From the NCBI GenBank assembly GCA_039026555.1, contig JBCCMB010000069.1, positions 1 to 13,924 on the forward strand: a DNA stretch of 13,924 nucleotides, in the 5' to 3' direction. The notes under the pieces were generated by a model that was not told where the DNA came from, searched no databases, and saw only the letters and a list, made by a program, of their open reading frames with translations. The number at the start of each line of letters is the position of its first letter. The stretch's first letter is position 1. Source of the stretch: JBCCMB01 sp039026555 (GTDB lineage: Bacteria > Pseudomonadota > Alphaproteobacteria > Caulobacterales > Hyphomonadaceae). Shown piece after piece: positions 1 to 6,560 of the stretch. The translations under genes were made by a program, and so were the position numbers.

Positions 1-2103
1 GCGGATGGAATCATTGCCAGTGACCTCGCCGGCCGGCTCGAACCGGGTGAAAACGAATGCGACGACAAATTCTTCCAGCGGAACGCCGTATTGAAGTCCT
101 ATAGAAATCGCGATCGCGAAATTATTCATCAACGACCGGAATGCTGCGCCTTCCTTATGCATGTCGATGAAGATCTCGCCAAGCTCGCCGTCTTCGAACT
201 CGCCGGTATGCAGGTACACTTTGTGGCCTCCAACCGTGGCTTTTTGGATGTAACCCTTGCGGCGATCGGGTAGGCGTTGGCGGCTGACGGCCCCGTCGGA
301 TTGTGGGTCGGGTCGCGGCTCTGACGCATGCGTGGCGGCGACTTCGCCGGTTGGAGCGGGCGGCGCATGGGCGCGGCGCCGCGCTTCATTGATCCGCGAT
401 TGCAGCTCTGCATCGACCTTGGGCCGGCTCGCTTCCAAGCGCACGCCTAAACCGGCTTCAATTGCAATCTTGAAAACTTTAAGCAGGTCGGCGCTGGACG
501 CCGCCGGGCCGTCCGGCGTTGCAGGGAACAATGTTGGTTTTGTCTGCAAAGCCGCTGACGCCGAGACGGCGAATGCGGCGCGATCTGTAGCGGAGATGTC
601 TTCTGGGCGCGCTAGAATTTCCGCGAGCGAGGAGGTTGGATCCGACACCGGTCGTCGCCGGCCTTGTATCGCGGCCCGCGCATCTTCGATATCGCGCGCG
701 GAAATGCCAAGCGCTCGCAGCAGCGCTTCGCCGTCGGTCTCAAACGCTTCAGGCGGCAAGCCCAAACGTCGGCGGATAACATCGTCGCCGACCACCCAGC
801 GTGAGAACGCAGATTTGAGCGTGAGACCATCTTTCAAGCTTTGCTCAATGCGATCCAGCGCTTCGCTTGTGAGGCCGCGGGCCTCGAGCCGATTGCGTTC
901 GAGGCCGTCGATTTGATCCAGCGTTTTCGCGCCGAGCACTCGTAGCGTCACATCCTGTCGTTGCGGCTCGTCCGCCGCTTGCGTCAGCGCCGCGTCAACG
1001 CAGCGCGCAAATCGATCGGCGTCTTCGTCATGAGTCAGTCGGAGGCTTGGGACAGGGTCCGCGCTTAGGCTCTCAGCCGATAGCCAAGCCATTGCTTCGG
1101 GCGACACATAGCCCAGATCGATGTTAAGGGGTGGGGCGTCGGTTTCAGATATGGATTGACGCGCGGCGCGCGCTTCGCCAACCGGGCTGGCGGCGTCCGC
1201 TAGGCCGATTTTGGCCGCTTCGGTCTTTTCGCCGGCCGCGAAGGCGACGGTTTGAACAATTGCGTCCGCCAGCTCGCGGCCCTCTTTGGAGGCGTAAGCG
1301 AGGCCATGCGACATGATAAGCGCTGATAGTCCGGCGAGCGTTAAAACGCCGCCTGACATGCAAGCTCGAAGCGCCTCAATATCGGCGAGCAGCAGAGGAT
1401 AGTCGACAGCGCCATCAACAAAGTAGGCGTTTAGATTAAGAGCGCTCGCTATTGCGTCGCCGCGGGGCGTTTGGCCCAGATTGATTTCTACGCCTAATCG
1501 AAGACCGGAGAGGCCGCCCGCCGCAGACGATAAGGCGGCCGCGTCCACACCCGTCCAATCGGTAAGAGACAGGCGCATAATTGTGTCTTCGACCGCGCCA
1601 GTCGCTTGTCGGCGAAGCGCGTTAGCGGCCGCGCGCGGACCGCCGGGCGCTGAGAGCGCAATCTCCAATAGATCCGGATCAGCGCCCGCCCGAAGGGTGT
1701 CGACAAGTGCGTCGACGCTTGGACGGCCGTCATCATCTGTTTCAATCGTTAAGCCTTCAAGGGCGTCCGCCAGCGCAGCAAACCCCTGGGCCGCTGCGGC
1801 GCGCGCTGAGGCGAGAGAGGCTGCTTCCACGAGCGCGTCAGGTAGCGCCGCCGCGGCGAGCGCGATGTCTGAACCGCCGCGTAGCTTCTTAACCGTGGTG
1901 ATCGGAGTTGTTCGACCCGCTGAGATCGCCGCTTTGAGCTGTTTTTTTGCGCTGCTAGACTTTCGCTTTGCGACCGTATTTAGATGCGCTTCGATCTCAT
2001 CCGTTGTTTTCGATGCGTCTCGGCCGGCATTCATCAACGCTGCGCCCGCTTCTAAGCCAGTGCTTGCGTCGCGAATCGGTGTTTTTGGTTTTCGGTGAGC
2101 CAT
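1..2103 (-). CDS. Degenerate NrdJ-like TSCPD-domain protein (3' end cut by window edge)
   Basis: An uninterrupted frame of 701 codons runs from the ATG at 2103-2101 to the window edge with no stop; the C-terminus is missing. A strong AGGAGG (2109-2114) lies 5 nt before the start. Residues 614-701 match the C-terminal domain of alphaproteobacterial B12-dependent ribonucleotide reductase NrdJ: VGGHKVYLHTGEFEDGELGE (624-643), IDMHKEGAAFRSLMNNFAIA (646-665), then RFEPAGEVTGNDSIR. Residues 382-470 also resemble NrdJ, with a VLG.KTL....G segment and an FSRW-type element at 433-436. A weaker class II RNR-like helix lies at 259-281 (SALIMSHGLAYASKEGR). In NrdJ the region after residue 460 holds an FDCANPCG-type stretch; here it is replaced by cysteine-free Ala/Pro-rich sequence. 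I find only two Cys in 701 residues (C248, C368), so reductase chemistry looks lost. I infer an NrdJ-derived accessory or regulatory protein of unknown role. It could also be one half of a split enzyme. Confidence 0.8.
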   Translation of the reverse strand, partial: MAHRKPKTPIRDASTGLEAGAALMNAGRDASKTTDEIEAHLNTVAKRKSSSAKKQLKAAISAGRTTPITTVKKLRGGSDIALAAAALPDALVEAASLASARAAAAQGFAALADALEGLTIETDDDGRPSVDALVDTLRAGADPDLLEIALSAPGGPRAAANALRRQATGAVEDTIMRLSLTDWTGVDAAALSSAAGGLSGLRLGVEINLGQTPRGDAIASALNLNAYFVDGAVDYPLLLADIEALRACMSGGVLTLAGLSALIMSHGLAYASKEGRELADAIVQTVAFAAGEKTEAAKIGLADAASPVGEARAARQSISETDAPPLNIDLGYVSPEAMAWLSAESLSADPVPSLRLTHDEDADRFARCVDAALTQAADEPQRQDVTLRVLGAKTLDQIDGLERNRLEARGLTSEALDRIEQSLKDGLTLKSAFSRWVVGDDVIRRRLGLPPEAFETDGEALLRALGISARDIEDARAAIQGRRRPVSDPTSSLAEILARPEDISATDRAAFAVSASAALQTKPTLFPATPDGPAASSADLLKVFKIAIEAGLGVRLEASRPKVDAELQSRINEARRRAHAPPAPTGEVAATHASEPRPDPQSDGAVSRQRLPDRRKGYIQKATVGGHKVYLHTGEFEDGELGEIFIDMHKEGAAFRSLMNNFAIAISIGLQYGVPLEEFVVAFVFTRFEPAGEVTGNDSIR

Positions 2104-2149
2104 GCGCGCCTCCTAGGTCATCTGAAAATGATGGATCGCGCGAGTCAGA

Positions 2150-2197
2150 GCAATAGATCTTGTGTGTATGTGTTATGTTTCCCACAAGATTTTGGTG
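2150..2197. promoter_or_regulatory. Tandem NrdR-box-like operator
   Basis: Two imperfect palindromes lie between the NrdJ-like gene and the NDUFA12 gene: GCAATAGATCTTGTGT (2150-2165) and CCACAAGATTTTGGTG (2182-2197). I compared them by eye with the known NrdR consensus acaCwAtATmTwGtgt. The first agrees at about 12 of 16 positions and the second at about 11, with the central AT and the T-w-G core kept in both. They are 32 bp apart start to start (16-bp gap), which fits the three-helical-turn spacing known for paired NrdR boxes. Their best-kept half-sites form a perfect 8-bp inverted repeat, ATCTTGTG (2157-2164) and CACAAGAT (2183-2190). The first box ends 46 nt upstream of the NrdJ-like start, a sensible place for a repressor. 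NrdR normally represses ribonucleotide reductase genes, so the site supports the identity of the leftward gene. Binding is inferred. Confidence 0.6.
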
Positions 2198-2222
2198 TTT
2201 CGATATGCCTCTGGTCCATAAT
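2191..2222 (+). promoter_or_regulatory. Possible promoter of the NDUFA12-mlaD-DUF2155 operon
   Basis: CATAAT at 2217-2222 is the best -10-like hexamer ahead of the rightward operon. A weak TTGGTG (2192-2197) lies 19 bp upstream, so the match to a sigma70 promoter is poor. This -35 candidate overlaps the right NrdR-like box, so a bound NrdR might affect both directions. This is tentative. Confidence 0.25.
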
Positions 2223-2286
2223 GAACGTGCGCTGGACCCGAACGGGCGAGGGCGCCATATTCCGCAAAGGTTTGAAGAGGTGATCC

Positions 2287-2673
2287 ATGTCGATCCTAGG
2301 TTGGTGGAAGAACGCAACGGTCGGCGCCCGCTTTGATATTGGGCGGCGCGCGGTGCTGGTCGGCGAGGATGATCAGGGCAATTCCTATTATGAAGAGAAA
2401 AAGCCCAGCCTTGCAGGACGAAAACGTCGCTACGTGATCTATAACGGCGCTGCGGAACCGTCGCGTGTGCCGTCTGATTGGCATGGATGGCTTCACCATA
2501 CTTTTGACAAACCTCCGACGGAAGCTCCGTTGGAGACGAAGAAATTCGAACTGCCGCACCGTCCGAATCTTACAGGGACGCTTTTCGCCTACCGGCCGAA
2601 GGGCAGCCTCGCCAAACAAGAAGATCGGACGAAAACAGCGGCTGACTATGAGGCTTGGGACCCAGATGCGTGA
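2287..2673 (+). CDS. NADH:ubiquinone oxidoreductase subunit NDUFA12 family protein
   Basis: This 128-residue protein is the bacterial relative of the mitochondrial complex I accessory subunit NDUFA12 (B17.2), found in Alphaproteobacteria. It is a small soluble subunit bound to the matrix/cytoplasmic arm of respiratory complex I. Family hallmarks are visible: a GEDDQGNSYYE element (26-36), RRYVIYNG (47-54), the diagnostic SRVPSDWHGWLHHTFDKPP (59-77), and a C-terminal NLTGT..AY segment. Length and layout are normal. The ATG at 2287 has a GAGGTGAT ribosome-binding site just before it. It is the first gene of a tight rightward group: its stop overlaps the mlaD start by 8 nt, so translation is probably coupled. 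It is divergent from the NrdJ-like gene and shares its regulatory region. Confidence 0.93.
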   Translation: MSILGWWKNATVGARFDIGRRAVLVGEDDQGNSYYEEKKPSLAGRKRRYVIYNGAAEPSRVPSDWHGWLHHTFDKPPTEAPLETKKFELPHRPNLTGTLFAYRPKGSLAKQEDRTKTAADYEAWDPDA

Positions 2674-3112
2674 ATCGATTTTTGAAACGCTTGTCGGCTT
2701 AGCGGTGGTTGCCGTAGCGGTTGGCTTTCTCATGTTTAGCGTACAGACCGGCGCCGATACCGCGCCCGGCGACACCTATGATTTGTCGGCGCGTTTTAAC
2801 CGCATTGACGGTATCGCGTCCGGCAGCGATGTGCGCTTGTCAGGTGTAAAAGTGGGTGTCGTCACGGCGATTGATCTCGACCCTGAGACCTATCTGGCCG
2901 AAGTCAGCATGACGATGGCGAACAATCTTCAGGTTCCGGATGATTCCACCGCCCAGGTGACCACCGACGGTTTACTTGGCGGCTCATACATCGCGATCGA
3001 GCCAGGCGGGTCGTTTGATTATATTGAACCCGGCGGCGAGATTGAGTTTACGCGCGGCAGCGTTGATCTCCTCACCTTGCTGGCGTCGGCGGCGAGCGGG
3101 AGCGCCGAGTGA
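2666..3112 (+). CDS. mlaD: MlaD-like MCE-domain phospholipid transport protein
   Basis: This 148-residue protein has an N-terminal membrane anchor (about residues 7-26, GLAVVAVAVGFLMF) followed by a single MCE domain (about 36-113). The typical SGVKVG (59-64) and DGLLGGSYIAIEPGG (101-115) elements are present. MlaD is the periplasmic hexameric ring, anchored in the inner membrane, of the Mla ABC system that moves phospholipids between the inner and outer membranes. I chose the ATG at 2666 because it gives the MRESIFET..VG start usual for the family; the frame is open further upstream, but that part reads through the NDUFA12 gene in another phase and lacks sense. It overlaps the NDUFA12 stop by 8 nt and the next GTG start by 4 nt. 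Other Mla genes (mlaE, mlaF, mlaC) are not nearby. The tail after residue 130 is short. Confidence 0.92.
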   Translation: MRESIFETLVGLAVVAVAVGFLMFSVQTGADTAPGDTYDLSARFNRIDGIASGSDVRLSGVKVGVVTAIDLDPETYLAEVSMTMANNLQVPDDSTAQVTTDGLLGGSYIAIEPGGSFDYIEPGGEIEFTRGSVDLLTLLASAASGSAE

Positions 3113-3546
3113 TCCGTCGCGCTCTTGCGTTGGCCGCGATCGTCGGTTTGGCGACGACGCCGCACGCGGCGGCCGCGATGACGCCTTACGACACGGCGAA
3201 AGTTCGTGGGTTGGACAAGATCACCGGCAATGCGACTGATTTTGTGCTCAATACTGGTCAAACGATGGAGTTTGGCGGCATTAGCCTAACTTTGCGCGCC
3301 TGCCATCAGGCGCCGCCGGAGGATCCGCCAGAGGCGGCCGCCTTCTTGGAGATTATCTCCAACCGTAAAGATCCCACAACGGGAGAATCGCTGGAAGAAG
3401 ATCCGCGATTGTTTTCTGGATGGATGTTTGCGTCGTCACCAGGGCTCAACGCTCTTGAACACCCCGTCTACGATGTTTGGGTGATCAATTGCACGACCGT
3501 CGTCCCTGACATTATCGAAGGCGCTGCGGAAAATTCCGCTGAGTGA
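3109..3546 (+). CDS. DUF2155 domain-containing periplasmic protein
   Basis: This 145-residue protein starts at a GTG that overlaps the mlaD stop (GTGA, 3109-3112). Residues 1-23 form a signal peptide (Arg-Arg, then an Ala/Leu/Ile-rich core ending near AHAAAA-type sequence), so export to the periplasm is likely. The mature part fits DUF2155: VRGLDKITG (32-40), TLRACHQAPPE (61-71), LFSGWMFASSPGLNALEHPV (101-120) and YDVWVINC (121-128). The two cysteines, C65 and C128, are at positions common in the family and may form a disulfide. The function of DUF2155 is unknown. Adjacency to mlaD suggests an envelope role but does not prove it. The last 79 bp, which code for part of the YDVW motif and the tail, are also read in antisense as the end of aat. 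Confidence 0.9.
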   Translation: MIRRALALAAIVGLATTPHAAAAMTPYDTAKVRGLDKITGNATDFVLNTGQTMEFGGISLTLRACHQAPPEDPPEAAAFLEIISNRKDPTTGESLEEDPRLFSGWMFASSPGLNALEHPVYDVWVINCTTVVPDIIEGAAENSAE

Positions 3547-4121
3547 GCCAGCGCGCGTCCTAGTTTGACTTTGAAGGCGTCGCGACTGATTTCTGTCGCG
3601 CCAAATCGTTTTAGATGATCGGTGACGAATTGGGTGTCCAGAAGCTGGTACCCGCCAAACTTCAGCCTCGCGACCAAATGAGCGAGCGCCGTCTTTGACG
3701 CATCAGTTGCGCGCGAAAACATGCTTTCACCGAAGAATGCGCCGCGTAGGCTGACGCCGTAAAGCCCGCCGACCAGATCTTCGCCGTCCCAGCATTCGAC
3801 GCTGTGCGCATAGCCCTTTCGATGAAGCGCGCTATAGAGATTGACGATGGGCGAATTAATCCAAGTGCTTTCACGCCCCGGCGCTGGCGAGGCGCACGCC
3901 TCCACAACACTGGTGAACGCCGTATCCACGCGAACTTCGAAACGATCCTTCAAGATCGATTTTTTTAAGCTGCGCGGTAGGTGAAAATCATCCAGCGGGA
4001 TTACGCCGCGGCAATCTGGATCGACAAGAAATAGCCTTGGATCGTCGCGGTCGTCCGCCATCGGAAAGACGCCGCGGCGATAACAGTCCAGCAATTGCTC
4101 CGGGCCGAAGCCTCGGCTCAT
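3468..4121 (-). CDS. aat: Leucyl/phenylalanyl-tRNA--protein transferase
   Basis: Aat transfers Leu or Phe from aminoacyl-tRNA onto the N-terminal Arg or Lys of proteins, marking them for ClpAP by the N-end rule. The 217-residue frame shows the family's conserved blocks: YRRGVFPMADD (14-24), PLDDFHLPRSLKK (42-54), the WINSP block (87-91), the HRKGYAHSVECW segment (100-111), and LVGGLYGV (116-123), GAFFGESMFS (127-136), DASK (140-143). The ATG at 4121 has GGAGA 6 nt upstream. It is the last gene of the aroQ-accB-accC-aat operon, 22 nt after accC. Residues from about 193 on lie antisense to the DUF2155 gene and look like a non-conserved tail; the enzyme core seems complete before it. Confidence 0.95.
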   Translation of the reverse strand: MSRGFGPEQLLDCYRRGVFPMADDRDDPRLFLVDPDCRGVIPLDDFHLPRSLKKSILKDRFEVRVDTAFTSVVEACASPAPGRESTWINSPIVNLYSALHRKGYAHSVECWDGEDLVGGLYGVSLRGAFFGESMFSRATDASKTALAHLVARLKFGGYQLLDTQFVTDHLKRFGATEISRDAFKVKLGRALAHSAEFSAAPSIMSGTTVVQLITQTS

Positions 4122-4143
4122 TTCGCGTCTCCGAACGACCAGC

Positions 4144-5490
4144 TTAAGGGGCGTCGCCGCTTAAGAAATTCTCTAACCATCTAATGTCGTATTCACCGTT
4201 AATGATATCGGAATTGTCAACCAGGCGCCGATGCAGCGGCGTCGTCGTTTCGATGCCTTCGATCACCATTTCGCCAAGTGCGCGTCGCAATCGCATCATG
4301 CATTCATTCCGCGTCAGGCCGTGTACGATCAGCTTTCCAATCAAGCTGTCATAATACGGTGGGATACGGTAACCGGCGTAAACTGCTGAATCTAAACGTA
4401 CGCCGAGGCCGCCAGGCGCGTGAAAATCGCTAATCTGTCCAGGCGAGGGCGCAAAGGTCTCCGGATGCTCTGCATTGATCCGGCACTCGATAGCGTGGCC
4501 GAAAAACAACACGTCTTTTTGTTTGAATGAGAGTTTAGCGCCGTCCGCAATGCGGATCTGTTCGCGGACCAAATCCACGCGCGTAATCATCTCCGTGTCC
4601 GGGTGGTCCACCTGGTGGCGGGTGTTCATTTCGATGAAATAGAATTCCCCGTTCTCGTAGAGAAACTCCATCGTGCCGACGCCGAGATAGCCTAGCTTTT
4701 TCACCGCGGCGCAGACGCGTTTACCAATCGCCGCTCGCTCTTCGGCGTTCAAAGCGGGCGAGGGCGCTTCTTCGAACACCTTCTGATGGCGGCGTTGCAG
4801 CGAGCAATCGCGTTCACCCAGATGCACAACGTTTCCATGGCTGTCAGCGATCACTTGGATTTCGATGTGACGTGGGTTTTGAAGATATTTCTCAATGTAG
4901 ACCGCGTCGTCGCCAAAAGCGGCCATGCTTTCGGTGCGCGCGGTCATGAACGCGTTTTCGAGATCATCCGCCGTTTGCGCGACTTTCATGCCGCGTCCGC
5001 CGCCGCCGGCCGCCGCCTTGATCAAGACGGGATAGCCCATGTCTCCGGCGATCTTGCGCGCGTCTTCAATCGTGTCGACGCCGCCATCGGATCCTGGAAC
5101 GACGGGGATGCCGACCTTCACCATCGCATCCTTCGCCGTAATTTTATCGCCCATCAGATTGATGTGCTCGGCGGTGGGACCAATGAAGATAATGTCGTGC
5201 GCGGCCACGATCTCCGCGAATTTCGCATTCTCCGACAAAAAGCCATATCCGGGATGAATAGCCTCGGCGCCGGTGATTTCCGCCGCCGCGATAATCGCCG
5301 GCATGTTGAGATAGCTCTCTTTGGAGGGCGCAGGTCCGATGCAGACGCTTTCATCCGCTAGGCGCACATGCATGGCGTCGCGGTCGGCCTCCGAATGGAT
5401 GGCGACGGTTGCGATGCCCATCTCTTTACACGCGCGGTGAATGCGCAGCGCGATTTCGCCCCGATTGGCGATGAGGACTTTTTCAATCAT
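4144..5490 (-). CDS. accC: Acetyl-CoA carboxylase, biotin carboxylase subunit
   Basis: AccC uses ATP and bicarbonate to carboxylate the biotin carried on AccB, the first half-reaction of malonyl-CoA synthesis. The 448 residues match the usual length. Visible are the N-terminal VLIANRGEIALRI (5-17), the glycine-rich ATP loop AAAGGGGRGMK (159-169), DCSLQRRHQK with the catalytic-site Lys (K237), E275 in MEFLYE, and E287/N289/R291 in FIEMNTR. All sit at the E. coli position minus one. Oddly, the next block reads HQVDHPDTEMITRVD instead of the near-universal (I/L)QVEHPVTEMITG(V/I)D. This puts Asp295 where E. coli has the catalytic base Glu296, along with V-to-D and G-to-R changes. The gene follows accB after 8 nt, with a weak ribosome site inside the accB end, suggesting coupled translation. 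Confidence 0.96.
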   Translation of the reverse strand: MIEKVLIANRGEIALRIHRACKEMGIATVAIHSEADRDAMHVRLADESVCIGPAPSKESYLNMPAIIAAAEITGAEAIHPGYGFLSENAKFAEIVAAHDIIFIGPTAEHINLMGDKITAKDAMVKVGIPVVPGSDGGVDTIEDARKIAGDMGYPVLIKAAAGGGGRGMKVAQTADDLENAFMTARTESMAAFGDDAVYIEKYLQNPRHIEIQVIADSHGNVVHLGERDCSLQRRHQKVFEEAPSPALNAEERAAIGKRVCAAVKKLGYLGVGTMEFLYENGEFYFIEMNTRHQVDHPDTEMITRVDLVREQIRIADGAKLSFKQKDVLFFGHAIECRINAEHPETFAPSPGQISDFHAPGGLGVRLDSAVYAGYRIPPYYDSLIGKLIVHGLTRNECMMRLRRALGEMVIEGIETTTPLHRRLVDNSDIINGEYDIRWLENFLSGDAP

Positions 5491-5498
5491 GGCCGCGC

Positions 5499-5984
5499 CT
5501 ACTCGATAATGACGAGGGCTTCACCGAATTCGACCGGCTGCGCATCGTCGATCAGGATTTTCACCACCTTGCCGGCTTTCGGCGCGGCGACCGGGTTAAA
5601 GGTCTTCATCGCTTCGACAAGCAAGAGCGTTTGGCCTTCCTTCACCATGTCTCCCTCGCTGATAAAGGCGGCGGCGCCAGGCTCAGGCGAGAAATAGGCT
5701 GTTCCAACCATGGGTGATTTGACGGCGCCTGGGTGGTCCGCGCCGGGGGGCGTTGGCGTGTCAGGGGCTGCGGCCGCTGGGGCGGCCGGCGCGGCGGCTG
5801 GAGCGGGTGCGGCGATCGGGGCGGCGACGGCGGGGGCGGAAACCGAAACGGCGGGCGCGGTTGGCTTCGAGACGCGTACGCGTAGATCATTGTGCTCGAC
5901 TTCGATCTCGCCGAGATCCGCCTCTCTCAAAATGGCCGCGAGCTCACGGATGAGCCCGGTGTCCAGCTTGTCATTGGCCGCCAT
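5499..5984 (-). CDS. accB: Acetyl-CoA carboxylase, biotin carboxyl carrier protein
   Basis: AccB (161 residues) carries the covalently bound biotin that moves between AccC and the carboxyltransferase. The C-terminal biotinyl domain (about 84-161) starts with VKSPMVGTAYFSPEPG (88-103), which includes the thumb region. It holds the biotinylation motif EAMKTF (124-129) with K127 as the biotin site, as in the family. Residues 1-40 form the usual N-terminal segment, ending in HNDLRVRV. Residues 42-80 are a flexible linker made almost only of Ala, Pro, Val and Ser. The ATG at 5984 is preceded by GGGAG 11 nt upstream. Only 1 nt separates it from the aroQ stop, and accC follows after 8 nt, so the three are one operon. 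Confidence 0.96.
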   Translation of the reverse strand: MAANDKLDTGLIRELAAILREADLGEIEVEHNDLRVRVSKPTAPAVSVSAPAVAAPIAAPAPAAAPAAPAAAAPDTPTPPGADHPGAVKSPMVGTAYFSPEPGAAAFISEGDMVKEGQTLLLVEAMKTFNPVAAPKAGKVVKILIDDAQPVEFGEALVIIE

Positions 5985-5985
5985 G

Positions 5986-6438
5986 TCAGTTCTTGCTCCC
6001 TTCTCGGGCGAACCTTGCGGCCGCCTCTACGCCGAGGTCGTATCCTGCGGCGCCTAATCCTGCGATGATTCCCTTCGCAACGGGCGTCACATAATTGACC
6101 GATCGAAACGCCTCGCGCGCCGCCGGGTTGCTGAGATGCACTTCGATGATTGGGATCGTCAAAGCTTTCAGGGCGTCATGCAGCGCGATGGAGGTGTGGC
6201 TGAACGCCGCTGCGTTCAAGATGAGCGCATCCGCATCGCGTCCGGCTTCCTGCACCCAATCTATGAGTTCGCCTTCATGATTGGTTTGTCGAAAAGTTAC
6301 GTTTGCATCGACACGCGCCGCTGTCGTTTCGGCGATGTTTTGGAGGTCCGCCAAGGTATGTGATCCGTAAATTTCCGGTTCTCGCGTACCTAGAAGATTG
6401 AGGTTTGGTCCATTCAGGCAGTAAAGACTTAAGGTCAT
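5986..6438 (-). CDS. aroQ: 3-dehydroquinate dehydratase, type II
   Basis: AroQ dehydrates 3-dehydroquinate to 3-dehydroshikimate, the third step of the shikimate pathway. The 150-residue frame has the type II signature YCLNGPNLNLLGTREPEIYG (6-25) with Arg19 and catalytic Tyr24. It also has NAAAFSHTSIALHDAL (75-90), with substrate-binding Asn75 and His81, and EVHLSNP (99-105) with the proton-donor His101. The family normally begins 4-10 residues before the NGPNLN motif, so the ATG at 6438, with GAGGGA 5 nt upstream, is the best start; the frame is open 17 codons further but that part is not conserved. It heads the aroQ-accB-accC-aat operon, and the aroQ-accB-accC order is common in Alphaproteobacteria and other Proteobacteria. 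Confidence 0.95.
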   Translation of the reverse strand: MTLSLYCLNGPNLNLLGTREPEIYGSHTLADLQNIAETTAARVDANVTFRQTNHEGELIDWVQEAGRDADALILNAAAFSHTSIALHDALKALTIPIIEVHLSNPAAREAFRSVNYVTPVAKGIIAGLGAAGYDLGVEAAARFAREGSKN

Positions 6439-6560
6439 GCGTTTCCCTCGGTTGCGCGGAGGTTTGCAACGCCCGGAGCTTGCGCGCAAGACCTGTCGGG
6501 TCGCGGTAGGTTTGGACGAGCAGCGTTGACTTCGCCCAGCCGGCGCTGAATGGAGAAGAG
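6439..6560. promoter_or_regulatory. aroQ-thiS divergent intergenic region
   Basis: This 122-bp region separates the leftward aroQ operon from rightward thiSG and must hold both promoters. It contains a perfect 12-bp palindrome, CTTGCGCGCAAG (6479-6490), which may be an operator. TTGACT (6526-6531) resembles a -35 element but no good -10 follows at the right distance. I looked for the conserved elements of a TPP riboswitch ahead of thiS and did not see them. Confidence 0.35.

Noticed and set aside
257..916. Rightward 219-codon open frame
   Set aside because: It is antisense to the NrdJ-like gene, has low-complexity Ser/Arg/Ala sequence and no family features, while the leftward frame has clear NrdJ motifs.
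1481..2098. Rightward 205-codon open frame
   Set aside because: It lies opposite the ribosome-bound start of the NrdJ-like gene and shows only Ala/Ser/Arg-rich shadow sequence.
1..2103. Frameshifted pseudogene of nrdJ
   Set aside because: The frame is fully open over 701 codons with a strong ribosome site and an apparent operator, so decay is in function, not in reading frame.
4786..5361. Rightward 191-codon open frame
   Set aside because: Fully antisense to accC, with no recognisable domain.
6439..6489. Longer aroQ start 17 codons upstream
   Set aside because: The extra residues are Arg-rich and unlike the family. The ATG at 6438 has a good ribosome site and the normal N-terminus.
6439..6560. 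TPP riboswitch ahead of thiS
   Set aside because: The conserved TPP-binding elements were not found by eye in this region.
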